In this document: positions 35,029 through 44,608 of the stretch, piece by piece
Layout: every line of letters starts with the position of its first letter
How positions within the stretch are numbered: position 1 is the first letter of the stretch
NCBI RefSeq assembly: GCF_021261325.1
Contig: NZ_JAJSBI010000039.1
Location: forward strand, 1-64,000
DNA length: 64,000 bases
Direction: 5' to 3'
Origin: Streptomyces guryensis
Lineage (GTDB): Bacteria > Actinomycetota > Actinomycetes > Streptomycetales > Streptomycetaceae
Notes under the pieces: model-generated
What the model was told of the DNA's origin: nothing
Seen by the model: the letters and a program-made list of their open reading frames with translations, nothing else
The model's database searches: none
Translations under genes and position numbers: made by a program

Positions 35029-35697
35029 GTGTTCGACTTTCTTCAAGGTTACGACGTGCTGGGGGCCTTCTGGACGACGGTGCAGCTGACGCTGCTCGCC
35101 GCCGCCGGCTCCCTGGTCTGGGGCACTCTGCTGGCCGCCATGCGCGTCGGCCCGGTGCCTCTGATGCGCGGTTTCGCCACCGTGTATGTGAATACCGTGC
35201 GGAACATTCCGTTGACCGTGATCATTCTGTTCACGTCGCTGGGCCTGGCCAACACCCTGGGCGTCACCCTCGGCGCGAAGGGGGTCATCGACACGCTCAA
35301 CTTCCGGCTCGCCGTTCTCGGTCTGGTCGCATACACGTCGGCGTTCGTGTGCGAGGTGATCCGGTCCGGCATCAACACGGTGCCTGTCGGTCAGGCTGAG
35401 GCCGCCCGCGCGATCGGCCTCAGCTTCTCCCAGGTGCTCAGGCTGGTCGTACTGCCGCAGGCGTTCCGTTCGTCCGTGGGCCCGCTGGCGAACGTCCTGA
35501 TCGCCCTCACGAAGAACACCACGGTGGCCGCCGCGATCGGTGTCGCCGAGGCGGCGACCCTGATGAGGACGATGGTCGAGAAGGAAGCCCAACTCATCCC
35601 GATCGCTGCGATCTTCGCGCTGGGCTTCGTGATTCTGACGCTGCCGACCGGTCTGATCCTCGGCTGGGTGGGCAAGAAGGTGGCGATCAAGCGATGA
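35029..35697 (+). CDS. gluC: Glutamate ABC transporter permease GluC
   Basis: A 222-aa HisM-type permease with five TM helices. The ABC permease EAA-like loop reads QAEAARAIGLSFSQVLRLVV, followed by LPQAFRSSVGPLANVLIAL. The GTG start at 35029 (VFDFLQGYDVL) follows GCGGGAG; the frame opens further upstream to 34969 without conservation. The stop overlaps the gluD start by 4 nt (ATGA). It forms the membrane channel with GluD. Confidence 0.95.
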   Translation: MFDFLQGYDVLGAFWTTVQLTLLAAAGSLVWGTLLAAMRVGPVPLMRGFATVYVNTVRNIPLTVIILFTSLGLANTLGVTLGAKGVIDTLNFRLAVLGLVAYTSAFVCEVIRSGINTVPVGQAEAARAIGLSFSQVLRLVVLPQAFRSSVGPLANVLIALTKNTTVAAAIGVAEAATLMRTMVEKEAQLIPIAAIFALGFVILTLPTGLILGWVGKKVAIKR

Positions 35698-36623
35698 GTT
35701 CCGTTCTCTACGACGCGCAGGGGCCGCGCGCCAAGCGGCGCAACGTCCTCTTCACCGGCATCTTCGTGGTCGCCCTCGCGGCATTGGTGTGGTGGGTGTA
35801 CACCAGCCTCGACGACAAGAACCAGCTCGAGTGGGTGCTGTGGAAGCCATTCTTCGGCACGGAAGCCTGGTCCACATACCTCTGGCCGGGTCTGCAGAAC
35901 ACGTTGAAGGCCGCCGCGCTGGCCATGATCATCGCCCTGCCGCTCGGTGCCGTCCTGGGCATCGCCCGGCTCTCCGACCACGTCTGGGTCCGCGTACCGG
36001 CGTCGGTCGTCGTGGAGTTCTTCCGGGCCATCCCCGTGCTGGTCCTGATGATCTTCGGGCAGGCCCTGTACGCCAACTACACCAACGTCAGTTCGGACGA
36101 CCGCCCACTGTATGCGGTCGTCACCGGCCTCGTGCTGTACAACGCCGCGGTCCTCGCGGAGATCGTCCGGGCCGGCATCCTGGCCCTGCCCAAGGGCCAG
36201 TCCGAGGCGGCCGTGGCGATCGGCATGCGCAAGGGCCAGGTGATGCGGCTCATCCTGCTGCCGCAGTCGGTCACCGCGATGCTCCCGGCCATCGTCAGCC
36301 AACTCGTCGTGATCGTGAAGGACACAGCCCTGGGCGGCGCGGTCCTCACCTTCCCGGAACTGCTCGCGTCCGGCAACACAATGATCGGCTACTACGGCAA
36401 CACCATCGCCACCTTCACGGTCATCGCTGTGATCTTCATTGCGCTGAACTTCTCGATCACGACCTTCGCAGGCTGGCTGGAGGCCAGGCTCAGGCGCAGC
36501 AAGAAGAGCACGGGCGCGGTCCTCGGCGAAGACGCGGTCGAGGTCAACCCGGCAGCGGTGGGCGGTGGCTTCGGGACCGGCGGCGAGGGCGGTGGCATGC
36601 CTGGCAGCAGGACCTACCTCTGA
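35694..36623 (+). CDS. gluD: Glutamate ABC transporter permease GluD
   Basis: A 309-aa permease, larger than GluC because of an N-terminal cytoplasmic/TM segment (NVLFTGIFVVALAALVWWVY) and a C-terminal tail rich in Gly. The EAA loop reads GQSEAAVAIGMRKGQVMRL, followed by ILLPQSVTAMLPAIVSQLV. It overlaps gluC by 4 nt, which indicates translational coupling. A perfect 14-bp hairpin follows and ends the operon. Confidence 0.95.
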   Translation: MSSVLYDAQGPRAKRRNVLFTGIFVVALAALVWWVYTSLDDKNQLEWVLWKPFFGTEAWSTYLWPGLQNTLKAAALAMIIALPLGAVLGIARLSDHVWVRVPASVVVEFFRAIPVLVLMIFGQALYANYTNVSSDDRPLYAVVTGLVLYNAAVLAEIVRAGILALPKGQSEAAVAIGMRKGQVMRLILLPQSVTAMLPAIVSQLVVIVKDTALGGAVLTFPELLASGNTMIGYYGNTIATFTVIAVIFIALNFSITTFAGWLEARLRRSKKSTGAVLGEDAVEVNPAAVGGGFGTGGEGGGMPGSRTYL

Positions 36624-36656
36624 CGGCCAGTCAACCCGCATGGGAGGCACGGAGGC

Positions 36657-36690
36657 ACGGAGGCAGTGGCATGATCGCCACTGCCTCCGT
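36657..36690 (+). terminator. Terminator of gluABCD operon
   Basis: ACGGAGGCAGTGGC (36657-36670) pairs perfectly with GCCACTGCCTCCGT (36677-36690) across a 6-nt loop. Confidence 0.85.
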
Positions 36691-36806
36691 CGCTTGACGC
36701 AAACCCCGCCAATGGGTTGCATACGTTCTGTGATCGTGCACCCTGCTCCAACTTCCTGTTCACATACGTCCGTCAGGACGCCGCCACGAGCAGGGGGCGC
36801 CGCGCC

Positions 36807-38408
36807 GTGGACCCGGTGATCATTGTCGGAGCAGGGCCCGTCGGGCTCACGCTCGCCCTGGCGTTGGCCCGTCAGGAAGTGCCCTGCGTCGTGCTGGACG
36901 AGGGCCCCGGCAAGGACGAACCGCGCCCCGCGCGGACCGTGGTCCTGCGTGAGGACACCGCCGCCCTGCTGGAGCGGCTGACCGGCCAGCCGCTCGCGCA
37001 GCACGGGACCCACTGGGCCGGATGGCGGTCAATGCGGCGCAAGCAGGTGATGCGCGAGGTCACCTTCGGCGGCGACGAACCCGCCCCCCTGCACATCGCC
37101 CAGCACGTCCTGACCGTCGCGCTGCGCGCCGCCCTGGCCACCGAGCCCCTCGTCGAGGTCGCCGTGGACAGCCGCCTCGACACCGTCGAGCAGGAGCCCT
37201 CGGGAGTCACCGCCCACACCCGAGGCCCCAAGGGCACCTGGTGGCGCGGAAGTTACCTGGTCGGCTGCGACGGCCCGCGCTCCACGGTGCGCAAACTGCA
37301 GGACATCCGCTTCCCGGGCCGTACCGCGGTGGAACGACACGCCGTGGCCGCGCTGCGCACGGAACTTCCGTGGGCGGACGAAGCGTTGCTCCATCGGATG
37401 CCGCCGTGGCGGACGTCCGGGCCATCGGCCGCGGAGGTGACCGCCCGCCCCCTCCCGGACGGCGTCTGGCGCCTGGACTGGCTACTGCCACCGGGCAAGG
37501 ACCTGGTCACGCCCGAGCTGCTGCTGGCCCGTATCCGGGAGACCCTGGCCGGCTGGACCGGGGGCCCGACACCGGCGTACGAACTCCTCGACACCGGAGT
37601 CCACACGGTCCACCACCGGCTGGCCCGCCGCTGGCGGGTCGGCCGGGTCTTCGTCGCCGGGGACGCGGCTCACCTTCTCGGAGCACTCGGCGCGCAGGGC
37701 CTCGACGAGGGGCTCAGGGACGCCGACAACCTGGCCTGGAAGCTCGCGCTCGCCTGGCACCACGGGCCGCATGAGGCGCTGCTCGACAGCTACCAGGCGG
37801 AACGACGCGGGGTCGTAGCAGGTCGGCTGCGCGCGGCCGACCAGGCGCTGCCGCTGCTGCGCGGCGGCGGAGGACTGCGCGCGTACGTACCGGGCTCGGC
37901 CCGCGGCCATGACGCGCTGCTCACGGACGGTCACCTGGGGCGTGGATCACTCGGTGCGCCCGGGGCGTACGCGGCCTCCCCGCTGGCGCCCCGGCACCTC
38001 GAAGGCGAGGTCCCCGTGGACACGGCACCCGGCGAGCCGGTCACCGATGTGCGGGTCACCGCAGAGGACGGCACCTTCGTACAGCTACGGGACCGGCTCG
38101 GGTGCGGAGCCCTGCTGGTGGTGCTGGTCGCGCCGGGCACGGGGGTGTGGGACCGCAAGCACTGGGTGACCGCCGGGATCATGCCCCGGCTTGCCGCCGC
38201 GGTGGCCGCACTGCCGCATCCCGCCGAGCTGCTGGTCGCGGAGAGTTACCCCGGCGCCGCGGCCCACACCGTATTGCTGGTACGGCCGGACGGTCACCTG
38301 GTCGCCGCGCTGGGCGGAGTGCGTCCGGCCGACCTCTACTCGGCTGCGGAGGCGACGCTGGGAGGACCGGTGAAAGCGGAGGCCACGGCCGGCTCGCCGT
38401 CAAAGTAA
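36807..38408 (+). CDS. FAD-dependent monooxygenase (PheA/TfdB group)
   Basis: A 533-aa flavoprotein hydroxylase. The N-terminal Rossmann motif is IIVGAGPVGLTLALALARQE. The FAD-binding DG motif is YLVGCDGPRSTVRKL, and the GD motif is RVFVAGDAAHLLGALGAQGLDEGLRDADNLAWKL in shortened form. A C-terminal thioredoxin-like domain ends the chain, as in phenol hydroxylase relatives. GTG 36807 begins VDPVIIVG after AGGGGG; upstream in-frame codons to 36717 are not conserved. It follows the glu terminator and is followed by its own hairpin, so it is a single-gene unit. It probably hydroxylates an aromatic or polyketide-like substrate that I cannot name. Confidence 0.88.
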   Translation: MDPVIIVGAGPVGLTLALALARQEVPCVVLDEGPGKDEPRPARTVVLREDTAALLERLTGQPLAQHGTHWAGWRSMRRKQVMREVTFGGDEPAPLHIAQHVLTVALRAALATEPLVEVAVDSRLDTVEQEPSGVTAHTRGPKGTWWRGSYLVGCDGPRSTVRKLQDIRFPGRTAVERHAVAALRTELPWADEALLHRMPPWRTSGPSAAEVTARPLPDGVWRLDWLLPPGKDLVTPELLLARIRETLAGWTGGPTPAYELLDTGVHTVHHRLARRWRVGRVFVAGDAAHLLGALGAQGLDEGLRDADNLAWKLALAWHHGPHEALLDSYQAERRGVVAGRLRAADQALPLLRGGGGLRAYVPGSARGHDALLTDGHLGRGSLGAPGAYAASPLAPRHLEGEVPVDTAPGEPVTDVRVTAEDGTFVQLRDRLGCGALLVVLVAPGTGVWDRKHWVTAGIMPRLAAAVAALPHPAELLVAESYPGAAAHTVLLVRPDGHLVAALGGVRPADLYSAAEATLGGPVKAEATAGSPSK

Positions 38409-38423
38409 CTCGAAGAGACCTTG

Positions 38424-38460
38424 CTCACCGTCACCGTCTGGTCCACATGGTGACGGTGAG
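38424..38460 (+). terminator. Terminator after FAD monooxygenase gene
   Basis: CTCACCGTCACC (38424-38435) pairs perfectly with GGTGACGGTGAG (38449-38460), 15 bp past the stop. Confidence 0.8.
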
Positions 38461-38663
38461 TTGACCGCCCCGCACCGTCAATGGTGTACTCCGGATCGTG
38501 ACCGACACCTTTGTGCGCCTGTGGCGGAGGGTCCATATGGACCTCGTCCGCTATGCGGGCTGCGTGTGTCGTCCGTCCTGCTGAATTCGCATCCCACCTC
38601 TTCCGCGCGCGCCTTCCAGTGCTGCCGCGCGCCCCCGCGAACTCTTCTTCAGGACGGTGCCAC

Positions 38664-39203
38664 GTGTCTGTCTCTCCTTCCGCCCCTCCCTCCCTCGCCG
38701 CAGCCGCCCAGGTTCCGACGCAGGCGGACCTCCTCGACTTCGTACGGCGTACGGCCGCGGACGCCGAGCTGATCGCCTCACTCCCGCTCGATCCCGAGGG
38801 CCGCACCTGGGTGCGCCTCGAGGGGCCTGGCGGCAGCGAGGCCTGGCTGATCGGCTGGCCGCCCGGCACGGGCACCGGCTGGCACGACCACGCCGAGTCC
38901 GTCGGCGCCTTCGTGACGGCGGCCGGAGAGCTCAAGGAGAACTCGCTCGCTGCCCGGCTGCCCGCCGACGGCTGGAAGACCCTGGAACTCACCGACGGCG
39001 TGGACCGGGAGCGGCAACTGCCGACCGGCAAGGGCCGTGCCTTCGGTCGTCACCATGTCCACGAGGTACTCAACGAGTCCACCGACCGGCACGCGGTCTC
39101 CGTCCACGCCTACTACCCGCCCCTGCCGCAGATCCGCCGCTACAGCCGCGTGGGCCAGGTCCTGCGCCTGGAGCAGGTCGAGCGCCCGGAGGACTGGCAG
39201 TGA
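38664..39203 (+). CDS. Cysteine dioxygenase
   Basis: A 179-aa cupin of the CDO_I family, which oxidises cysteine to cysteine sulfinate. The iron ligands are visible in GWHDHAESVGAF (HxH) and RHHVHEVLN (third His), and the Tyr-rich YYPPLPQIRRY closes the active site. GTG 38664 (MSVSPSAPP) follows AGGACGG; longer upstream frames are unconserved. The stop overlaps the rhodanese start by 4 nt, tying the two sulfur-handling proteins together. Confidence 0.9.
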   Translation: MSVSPSAPPSLAAAAQVPTQADLLDFVRRTAADAELIASLPLDPEGRTWVRLEGPGGSEAWLIGWPPGTGTGWHDHAESVGAFVTAAGELKENSLAARLPADGWKTLELTDGVDRERQLPTGKGRAFGRHHVHEVLNESTDRHAVSVHAYYPPLPQIRRYSRVGQVLRLEQVERPEDWQ

Positions 39204-39631
39204 GCGGGGGCGGTCCGACCCGCGGGCAAGCGGAGAACGTGAGCGAACAGCCCATCGGCATCGACGAGTTGCTGGAGCGGGTGCGCCAGGGCTATGAGCG
39301 GATCGAGCCGAAGGAGGCGCACGCCGCCGCCCACGCCGGCGAGGCACTCCTGGTCGATATCCGATACGCAGCCCTGCGCGAGCGGGACGGCCTGATTCCG
39401 GGCGCACTGGTCGTCGAACGCAACGAGCTGGAGTGGCGCCTCGACCCGCAAGGCAGCCACCGCTTGCCCGAGGCCACGGGTCACGAGGTGCGGGTCGTGG
39501 TGATCTGCAACGAGGGTTACGCGTCGAGCCTCGCGGCGGCATCCCTGCACGGTTTGGGGCTGGGGCGGGCCACGGACCTGGTCGGCGGGTTCCAGGCGTG
39601 GAAGGCGGCGGGGCTGCCGGTGACGTCGTAG
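39200..39631 (+). CDS. Rhodanese-like sulfurtransferase
   Basis: A 143-aa single-domain rhodanese. The active-site loop is VVICNEGYASSLAAASL, with the persulfide Cys of CNEGYAS, and the closing motif DLVGGFQAWKAAGLP is typical. The start is GTG 39200, overlapping the cysteine dioxygenase stop (GTGA); a second GTG at 39239 with its own GGAG would shorten the N-terminus by 13 residues. Coupling with cysteine dioxygenase suggests handling of sulfur released in cysteine oxidation. Ends 171 bp before the convergent recX. Confidence 0.88.
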   Translation: MSGGGPTRGQAENVSEQPIGIDELLERVRQGYERIEPKEAHAAAHAGEALLVDIRYAALRERDGLIPGALVVERNELEWRLDPQGSHRLPEATGHEVRVVVICNEGYASSLAAASLHGLGLGRATDLVGGFQAWKAAGLPVTS

Positions 39632-39802
39632 TGGGTCGGCGATCGGTCGTTGCCGACGCCGGTACTCCGTAGCCGTCCGACATGCTCTCGATGCGGACAA
39701 CCAACGCACCGGCAAGGAGGACCGCGCCGCAGGGTTAGACGGTCAGGCCGTGCTGAGCGCGGCACGTATCCCGGTCGCCACGCCTCGATGGCTCCTGCCC
39801 CG

Positions 39803-40696
39803 TCAGAACCCTTCGTCCCCGAGGAACTCCTTGTCCTCGCCCTCGTCCTCCAGCGCCTGCCGCACCACCCTCAGCGCCATGCCCTCGGAGTAACCCTTGC
39901 GGGCGAGCATCCCCGCAAGGCGGCGCAGCCGCTTGTCCCGGTCGAGGCCACGCGTGGAACGCAGCTTGCGGGCGACGAGTTCGCGCGCGGTCGCCTCTTC
40001 CTGCTCCGAGTCCAGCTGGGAGACGGCCGCGTCGATCAGCGTGGAGTCGACGCCCTTGGTCCGCAGCTCCTGGGCCAGTGCCCGCCGGGCGAGCCCCCGG
40101 CCGTGGTGCCGGGACTCCACCCAGGCGTCCGCGAACGCGCTGTCGTTGATCAACCCGACTTCCTCGAACCGCGACAGCACCTCCTCGGCGGCCTCGTCCG
40201 GAATTTCCCGCTTGCGCAACGCGTCGGCGAGTTGCTTGCGCGTGCGCGGGGTCCCGGTGAGCAGGCGCAGGCAGATCGCCCGTGCCCGCTCCACCGGGTC
40301 CCCTGAGGACTCCTCCTGCTCGGCCCTCGACGAGGAGGAGGAGCCCCCGCCCTCACTGGACGGGTCCCCGCGACGTCGCTGCCGACGCTCGCGGGAGCCG
40401 CCCGCCCCACGGGCCCGGCCGCCACGGCGCGAACCACCACCGGACGAACCGGAACCGTCCGGTCCTCCGTCGTCCGGCCACTCGCTGCCGCCCGGCTCGT
40501 CGCCGTACGACCCCCCGGTGCCGTACGCCGTCGTGCCGCGTGACCTCGCGCGGTCGTGTCCCCCCTGCGCGCCGTGCCCCGCATCGGCCCCGTACGCATC
40601 GCCTTCCGGCCCGGCAAGAGCCGCGTCGCCTCTCCCGCCCCGCCCTCGCGGAGGGTCCGGGTGGGTGTACTCGGCCCAGTCGGTTCGCCGTGTCAT
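39803..40696 (-). CDS. recX: Recombination regulator RecX
   Basis: A 297-aa modulator of RecA filaments. The conserved RecX core (about residues 135-285) has RAICLRLLTGTPRTRKQLADAL-like repeats, RFEEVGLINDSAFADAWVES and GVDSTLIDAAVSQLD. The first 130 residues are a low-complexity Gly/Ser/Arg/Asp extension, longer than the E. coli protein, as is usual in Streptomyces. It starts 3 bp past the recA stop, so it is co-transcribed with recA and expressed under the same DNA-damage control. Confidence 0.93.
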   Translation of the reverse strand: MTRRTDWAEYTHPDPPRGRGGRGDAALAGPEGDAYGADAGHGAQGGHDRARSRGTTAYGTGGSYGDEPGGSEWPDDGGPDGSGSSGGGSRRGGRARGAGGSRERRQRRRGDPSSEGGGSSSSSRAEQEESSGDPVERARAICLRLLTGTPRTRKQLADALRKREIPDEAAEEVLSRFEEVGLINDSAFADAWVESRHHGRGLARRALAQELRTKGVDSTLIDAAVSQLDSEQEEATARELVARKLRSTRGLDRDKRLRRLAGMLARKGYSEGMALRVVRQALEDEGEDKEFLGDEGF

Positions 40697-40699
40697 ACG

Positions 40700-41824
<1,125 letters not shown>

Positions 41825-41867
41825 GGGTTCCACCCGGTTTGCTTGAGTCGATCGCTTCACGTCAAAG

Positions 41868-41890
41868 ACGCTAACGCCTGCCACTGACAA
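41868..41890 (-). promoter_or_regulatory. recA RecA-NDp (LexA-independent) promoter
   Basis: On the minus strand TTGTCAGTGGC (41890-41880), six bases, then TAGCGT (41873-41868) fit the TTGTCRGTGG-N8-TAGNNT consensus known for the RecA/LexA-independent DNA-damage promoter of mycobacterial and Streptomyces recA genes. It lies 44 bp before the recA ATG. Confidence 0.85.
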
Positions 41891-41988
41891 TGCGCCCCGA
41901 CGCCCGTCCGGCCTGTGGATAACTCGGGCACATCCACGTCAAAACCATGCCGAATTACCCGTCGAGAGCTTCGCCGGAGCCTCCATAA

Positions 41989-42000
41989 GAATGGATGTTC
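41989..42000 (-). promoter_or_regulatory. LexA-box-like site upstream of recA
   Basis: GAACATCCATTC on the minus strand differs from the actinobacterial SOS box GAAC-N4-GTTC at one position. It is preceded by TC, as in the extended TCGAAC half site. It lies 165 bp upstream of the recA ATG, outside the RecA-NDp promoter. Confidence 0.6.
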
Positions 42001-42186
42001 GATTTTGGTGTCAAGCGCACCACTCGACGCTTCCGACACTACGTCCGCGGTCCGACAGCGGGCCGGACTCCGAGCCGTGCGGCCTCTGTTCGTGTCTGCG
42101 ACCCACCCCGGCTACTTCTTCCGGCGTACGACGGGTGTCTTCGGCCGGACGACGACCGGAGGGGGCGGTCTCGCGAGGCTGAGGGC

Positions 42187-42993
42187 ATGGAGACCGAGAA
42201 GCTCGCCCGAGAGGGCGGCAGGGCGAAACGCCCCCCTGTCGTCGCAGCCACGGCGGGGGCCCGCCCGTCAGAGCGCCGCTGCCACACCGTAGGCCTCCTC
42301 CTGATCCTCTCCGGACTCGTGCACCTGGTGGTGTTCGCCGTCGACGGCGGCCCCTGGGACGGCCCCGTCTCCTGGCGCAAGCCCGTCACGTTCGGGCTGT
42401 CCTTCGGGATGACGCTGATCGCGGTCACCTGGGTGACGTCGTATCTGCGCATCGGTTCGCGGCTGCGCGCCCTGCTGCTCGTCGTCTTCGCCGCCGACTG
42501 CGTCGTAGAGGTCGGCGGTATCACCCTTCAGGCCTGGCGCCGGGTGCCCTCGCACCTCGACATGGAGACACCGTTCGACACAGCGGTGTCCATGACTCTC
42601 GCGGTGGGCGGTGGTGTCCTCGTCGTGCTGCTCACCATGTTCGCCCTCGCGTCGTTCCGGCATCGGCCCGCAGGTCCCGCGGGGATGGCGCTCGCGGTGC
42701 GCTCCGGCTTCGCGATCCTGCTCGTCGGGCTCGGTTCGGGCGCCGCGATGATCGCGCGCGGTGTCGTGCTCACCCGTACCGGGCATCAGGAGGCGGCATA
42801 TCACTCGACGGCCCCGCTCAAGCCGCTCCACGGAGTCAGCCTGCACGCCGTGCTGGTCCTGCCGGTGCTGGCCCGGCTGCTGTCCGCCACGTCCTGGAGC
42901 GAGCCGGTCCGGCGTCGGATCGTGGCCGCGGCGACCTGTTGCTACGTGGCTGCCGTCATCGGCGCCGGGGTGTGGGCCGTCCTCACGTACTGA
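42187..42993 (+). CDS. Integral membrane protein
   Basis: A 268-aa protein with a basic N-terminus and seven hydrophobic segments, among them VGLLLILSGLVHLVVFAVDG, PVTFGLSFGMTLIAVTWVT and SGFAILLVGLGSGAAMIARG. ATG 42187 (METEKLAREG) was chosen because GAGGCTGAGG precedes it and upstream codons are Arg/Pro-rich. It is divergent from recA and convergent with the AI-2E-type gene. The family is common in Streptomyces near recA but I do not know its function. Confidence 0.75.
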   Translation: METEKLAREGGRAKRPPVVAATAGARPSERRCHTVGLLLILSGLVHLVVFAVDGGPWDGPVSWRKPVTFGLSFGMTLIAVTWVTSYLRIGSRLRALLLVVFAADCVVEVGGITLQAWRRVPSHLDMETPFDTAVSMTLAVGGGVLVVLLTMFALASFRHRPAGPAGMALAVRSGFAILLVGLGSGAAMIARGVVLTRTGHQEAAYHSTAPLKPLHGVSLHAVLVLPVLARLLSATSWSEPVRRRIVAAATCCYVAAVIGAGVWAVLTY

Positions 42994-43021
42994 GTCGGCT
43001 GTTCCCGCATCCGGCCGTGGC

Positions 43022-44290
43022 TCAGGAGGAGGAACCCTCCCCGGACTCCCCCACCGCACCCTGTGCCGCCCCCTGCCGCCGTGTCCACAGCTGCCCCGCG
43101 CGTGTGAGCAGACCCGGCCCCGATCCCCCTCTCCGGTGGCCGTGGACGCGAGGGTCGTCCGTGACGGCGTACCGCTTCACGTACGCCCCCAGGAACGCCT
43201 GCAGCGTGGCGACCGCCGGGATGGCGATCAGCGCGCCGACGGCGCCGAGGAGCGCGGTGCCGGCGATGACCGAGCCGAAGGCTACGGCGGGATGGATGTC
43301 GACGGTCTTCGCGGTCAGCTTGGGCTGCAGCATGTAGTTCTCGAACTGCTGGTAGACCACGACGAAGATCAGCACCCACAGCGCGTACCAGGGATCGACG
43401 GTGAAGGCGATCAGCATGGGCAGGGCGCCCGCGAGGTAGGTGCCGATGGTCGGGATGAACTGGGAGACCAGGCCCACCCAGACGCCGAGCACGGGCGCGT
43501 AGGGCACACCCAGGATCTGCAGCAGGATGTAGTGCGCTATGCCGGAGATGAGCGCCATCAGGCCGCGCGAGTAGATGTAACCGCCGGTCTTGTCGACGGC
43601 GATCTCCCAGGCACGCAGCACCTCGGCCTGCCGCGCGGGCGGCAGTACGGAGCAGATGGCGCGGCGCAGCCGCGGGCCGTCCGCGGCGAAGTAGAACGAG
43701 AACAGCACGATCGTCAGCAGTTGGAAGAGACCGCCGATGACCTGCGCGGACACGTCCAGCACACCGGTGGCGCTGTTCTGCACGTAGTTGCGCAGCCAGT
43801 TGGAGCGGAGCAGTCCCTCCTGGACGTCGACGCGTCTGAGTTCGGTGTGGAAGTGTGTGTTGACCCAGTTGATGACGGAGTCGAGGTAGTTCGGGAACTC
43901 CTCGACGATCTTGATGATCTGACCCGCGAGCATGGAGCCGAGCAGGGTGACGAAGCCCGCCGCCATGATCATTACGGCGAGGAAGACGAAGCCCGTCGCC
44001 AGCCCCCTGCGGATGCCGCGCGAGGCCATCCAGCTCACCGCGGGCTCGATGGCCAGAGCCAGGAAGAACGCGATGAGGACGTTGATCAGCAGGCCGGTGA
44101 GCTGGTGGAACGCCCAAGTGCCCAGCTGGAGAGCCGCGTAGAGGGCAAGGACGAGCACCACGGCGCGCGGCAGCCAGCGCGGCATGCGGACGCTCGGCCC
44201 GGCGGCGTCGGCCAGGGGCGGGCCGGGCGGCGTCGTGCCGAACGGGGATGTGTGCTGGGCCGTCTGCCCGGGCTCGTCAGTGGGTGCCAC
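43022..44290 (-). CDS. AI-2E family transporter (TqsA-like exporter)
   Basis: A 422-aa membrane protein with about eight TM helices in the AI-2E_transport (UPF0118/PerM) arrangement: AVVLVLALYAALQLGTWAF, LLINVLIAFFLALAIEPAV, a large extracytoplasmic loop, then LVSQFIPTIGTYLAGALPML. Relatives export diverse small molecules or sodium, and the quorum-signal link in the name is not assured. The GTG start at 44290 has upstream G-rich sequence. It is followed on the minus strand by the convergent membrane gene. Confidence 0.88.
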   Translation of the reverse strand: MAPTDEPGQTAQHTSPFGTTPPGPPLADAAGPSVRMPRWLPRAVVLVLALYAALQLGTWAFHQLTGLLINVLIAFFLALAIEPAVSWMASRGIRRGLATGFVFLAVMIMAAGFVTLLGSMLAGQIIKIVEEFPNYLDSVINWVNTHFHTELRRVDVQEGLLRSNWLRNYVQNSATGVLDVSAQVIGGLFQLLTIVLFSFYFAADGPRLRRAICSVLPPARQAEVLRAWEIAVDKTGGYIYSRGLMALISGIAHYILLQILGVPYAPVLGVWVGLVSQFIPTIGTYLAGALPMLIAFTVDPWYALWVLIFVVVYQQFENYMLQPKLTAKTVDIHPAVAFGSVIAGTALLGAVGALIAIPAVATLQAFLGAYVKRYAVTDDPRVHGHRRGGSGPGLLTRAGQLWTRRQGAAQGAVGESGEGSSS

Positions 44291-44350
44291 GGATCAAGTC
44301 TCGCCCACTGGTCTGACAATCAACTACCGTCCTGCGATCTTCGTGACCGA

Positions 44351-44545
44351 TCAGTGCTTTTCCCGCGGAACGTCCATGACTGTGCAGACGGCGCGCCACA
44401 CGTCCTTGGCATCCCAGCCGGCGTCGAGCGCCCCGTGCACAGTGCGACCGTCGAGTTCCGCCATCACGTGGTCGCGCGCGAAGGTGTCGGCGTATCCCGG
44501 ACCGAAGTGATCCGCCATCCGCTGCCAGAAGACTGTCAACCGCAT
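44351..44545 (-). CDS. DUF3046 family protein
   Basis: A 64-aa conserved actinobacterial protein reading MRLTVFWQRMADHFGPGYAD and ending VCTVMDVPREKH, typical of DUF3046, which sits near recA in most actinobacteria. ATG 44545 follows GGGGCGGAG; the track of the frame extends upstream to 44593 but without conservation. It is the last core gene before the integrase, 63 bp from the integrase stop, and its start region is the probable left edge of the integrated element. Function unknown. Confidence 0.9.
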   Translation of the reverse strand: MRLTVFWQRMADHFGPGYADTFARDHVMAELDGRTVHGALDAGWDAKDVWRAVCTVMDVPREKH

Positions 44546-44608
44546 GAGCTCCGCCCCATACCTGCAATGACCTGCATGTTTCCTGCCCCTCATACCCCCG
44601 CATGGCCG

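Noticed and set aside
39632-39802. Weak hairpin GTCGGC/GCCGAC between rhodanese and recX genes
   Set aside because: The stem is only six base pairs and lies among other similar short complementarities expected in high GC. A terminator here is plausible but not supported.
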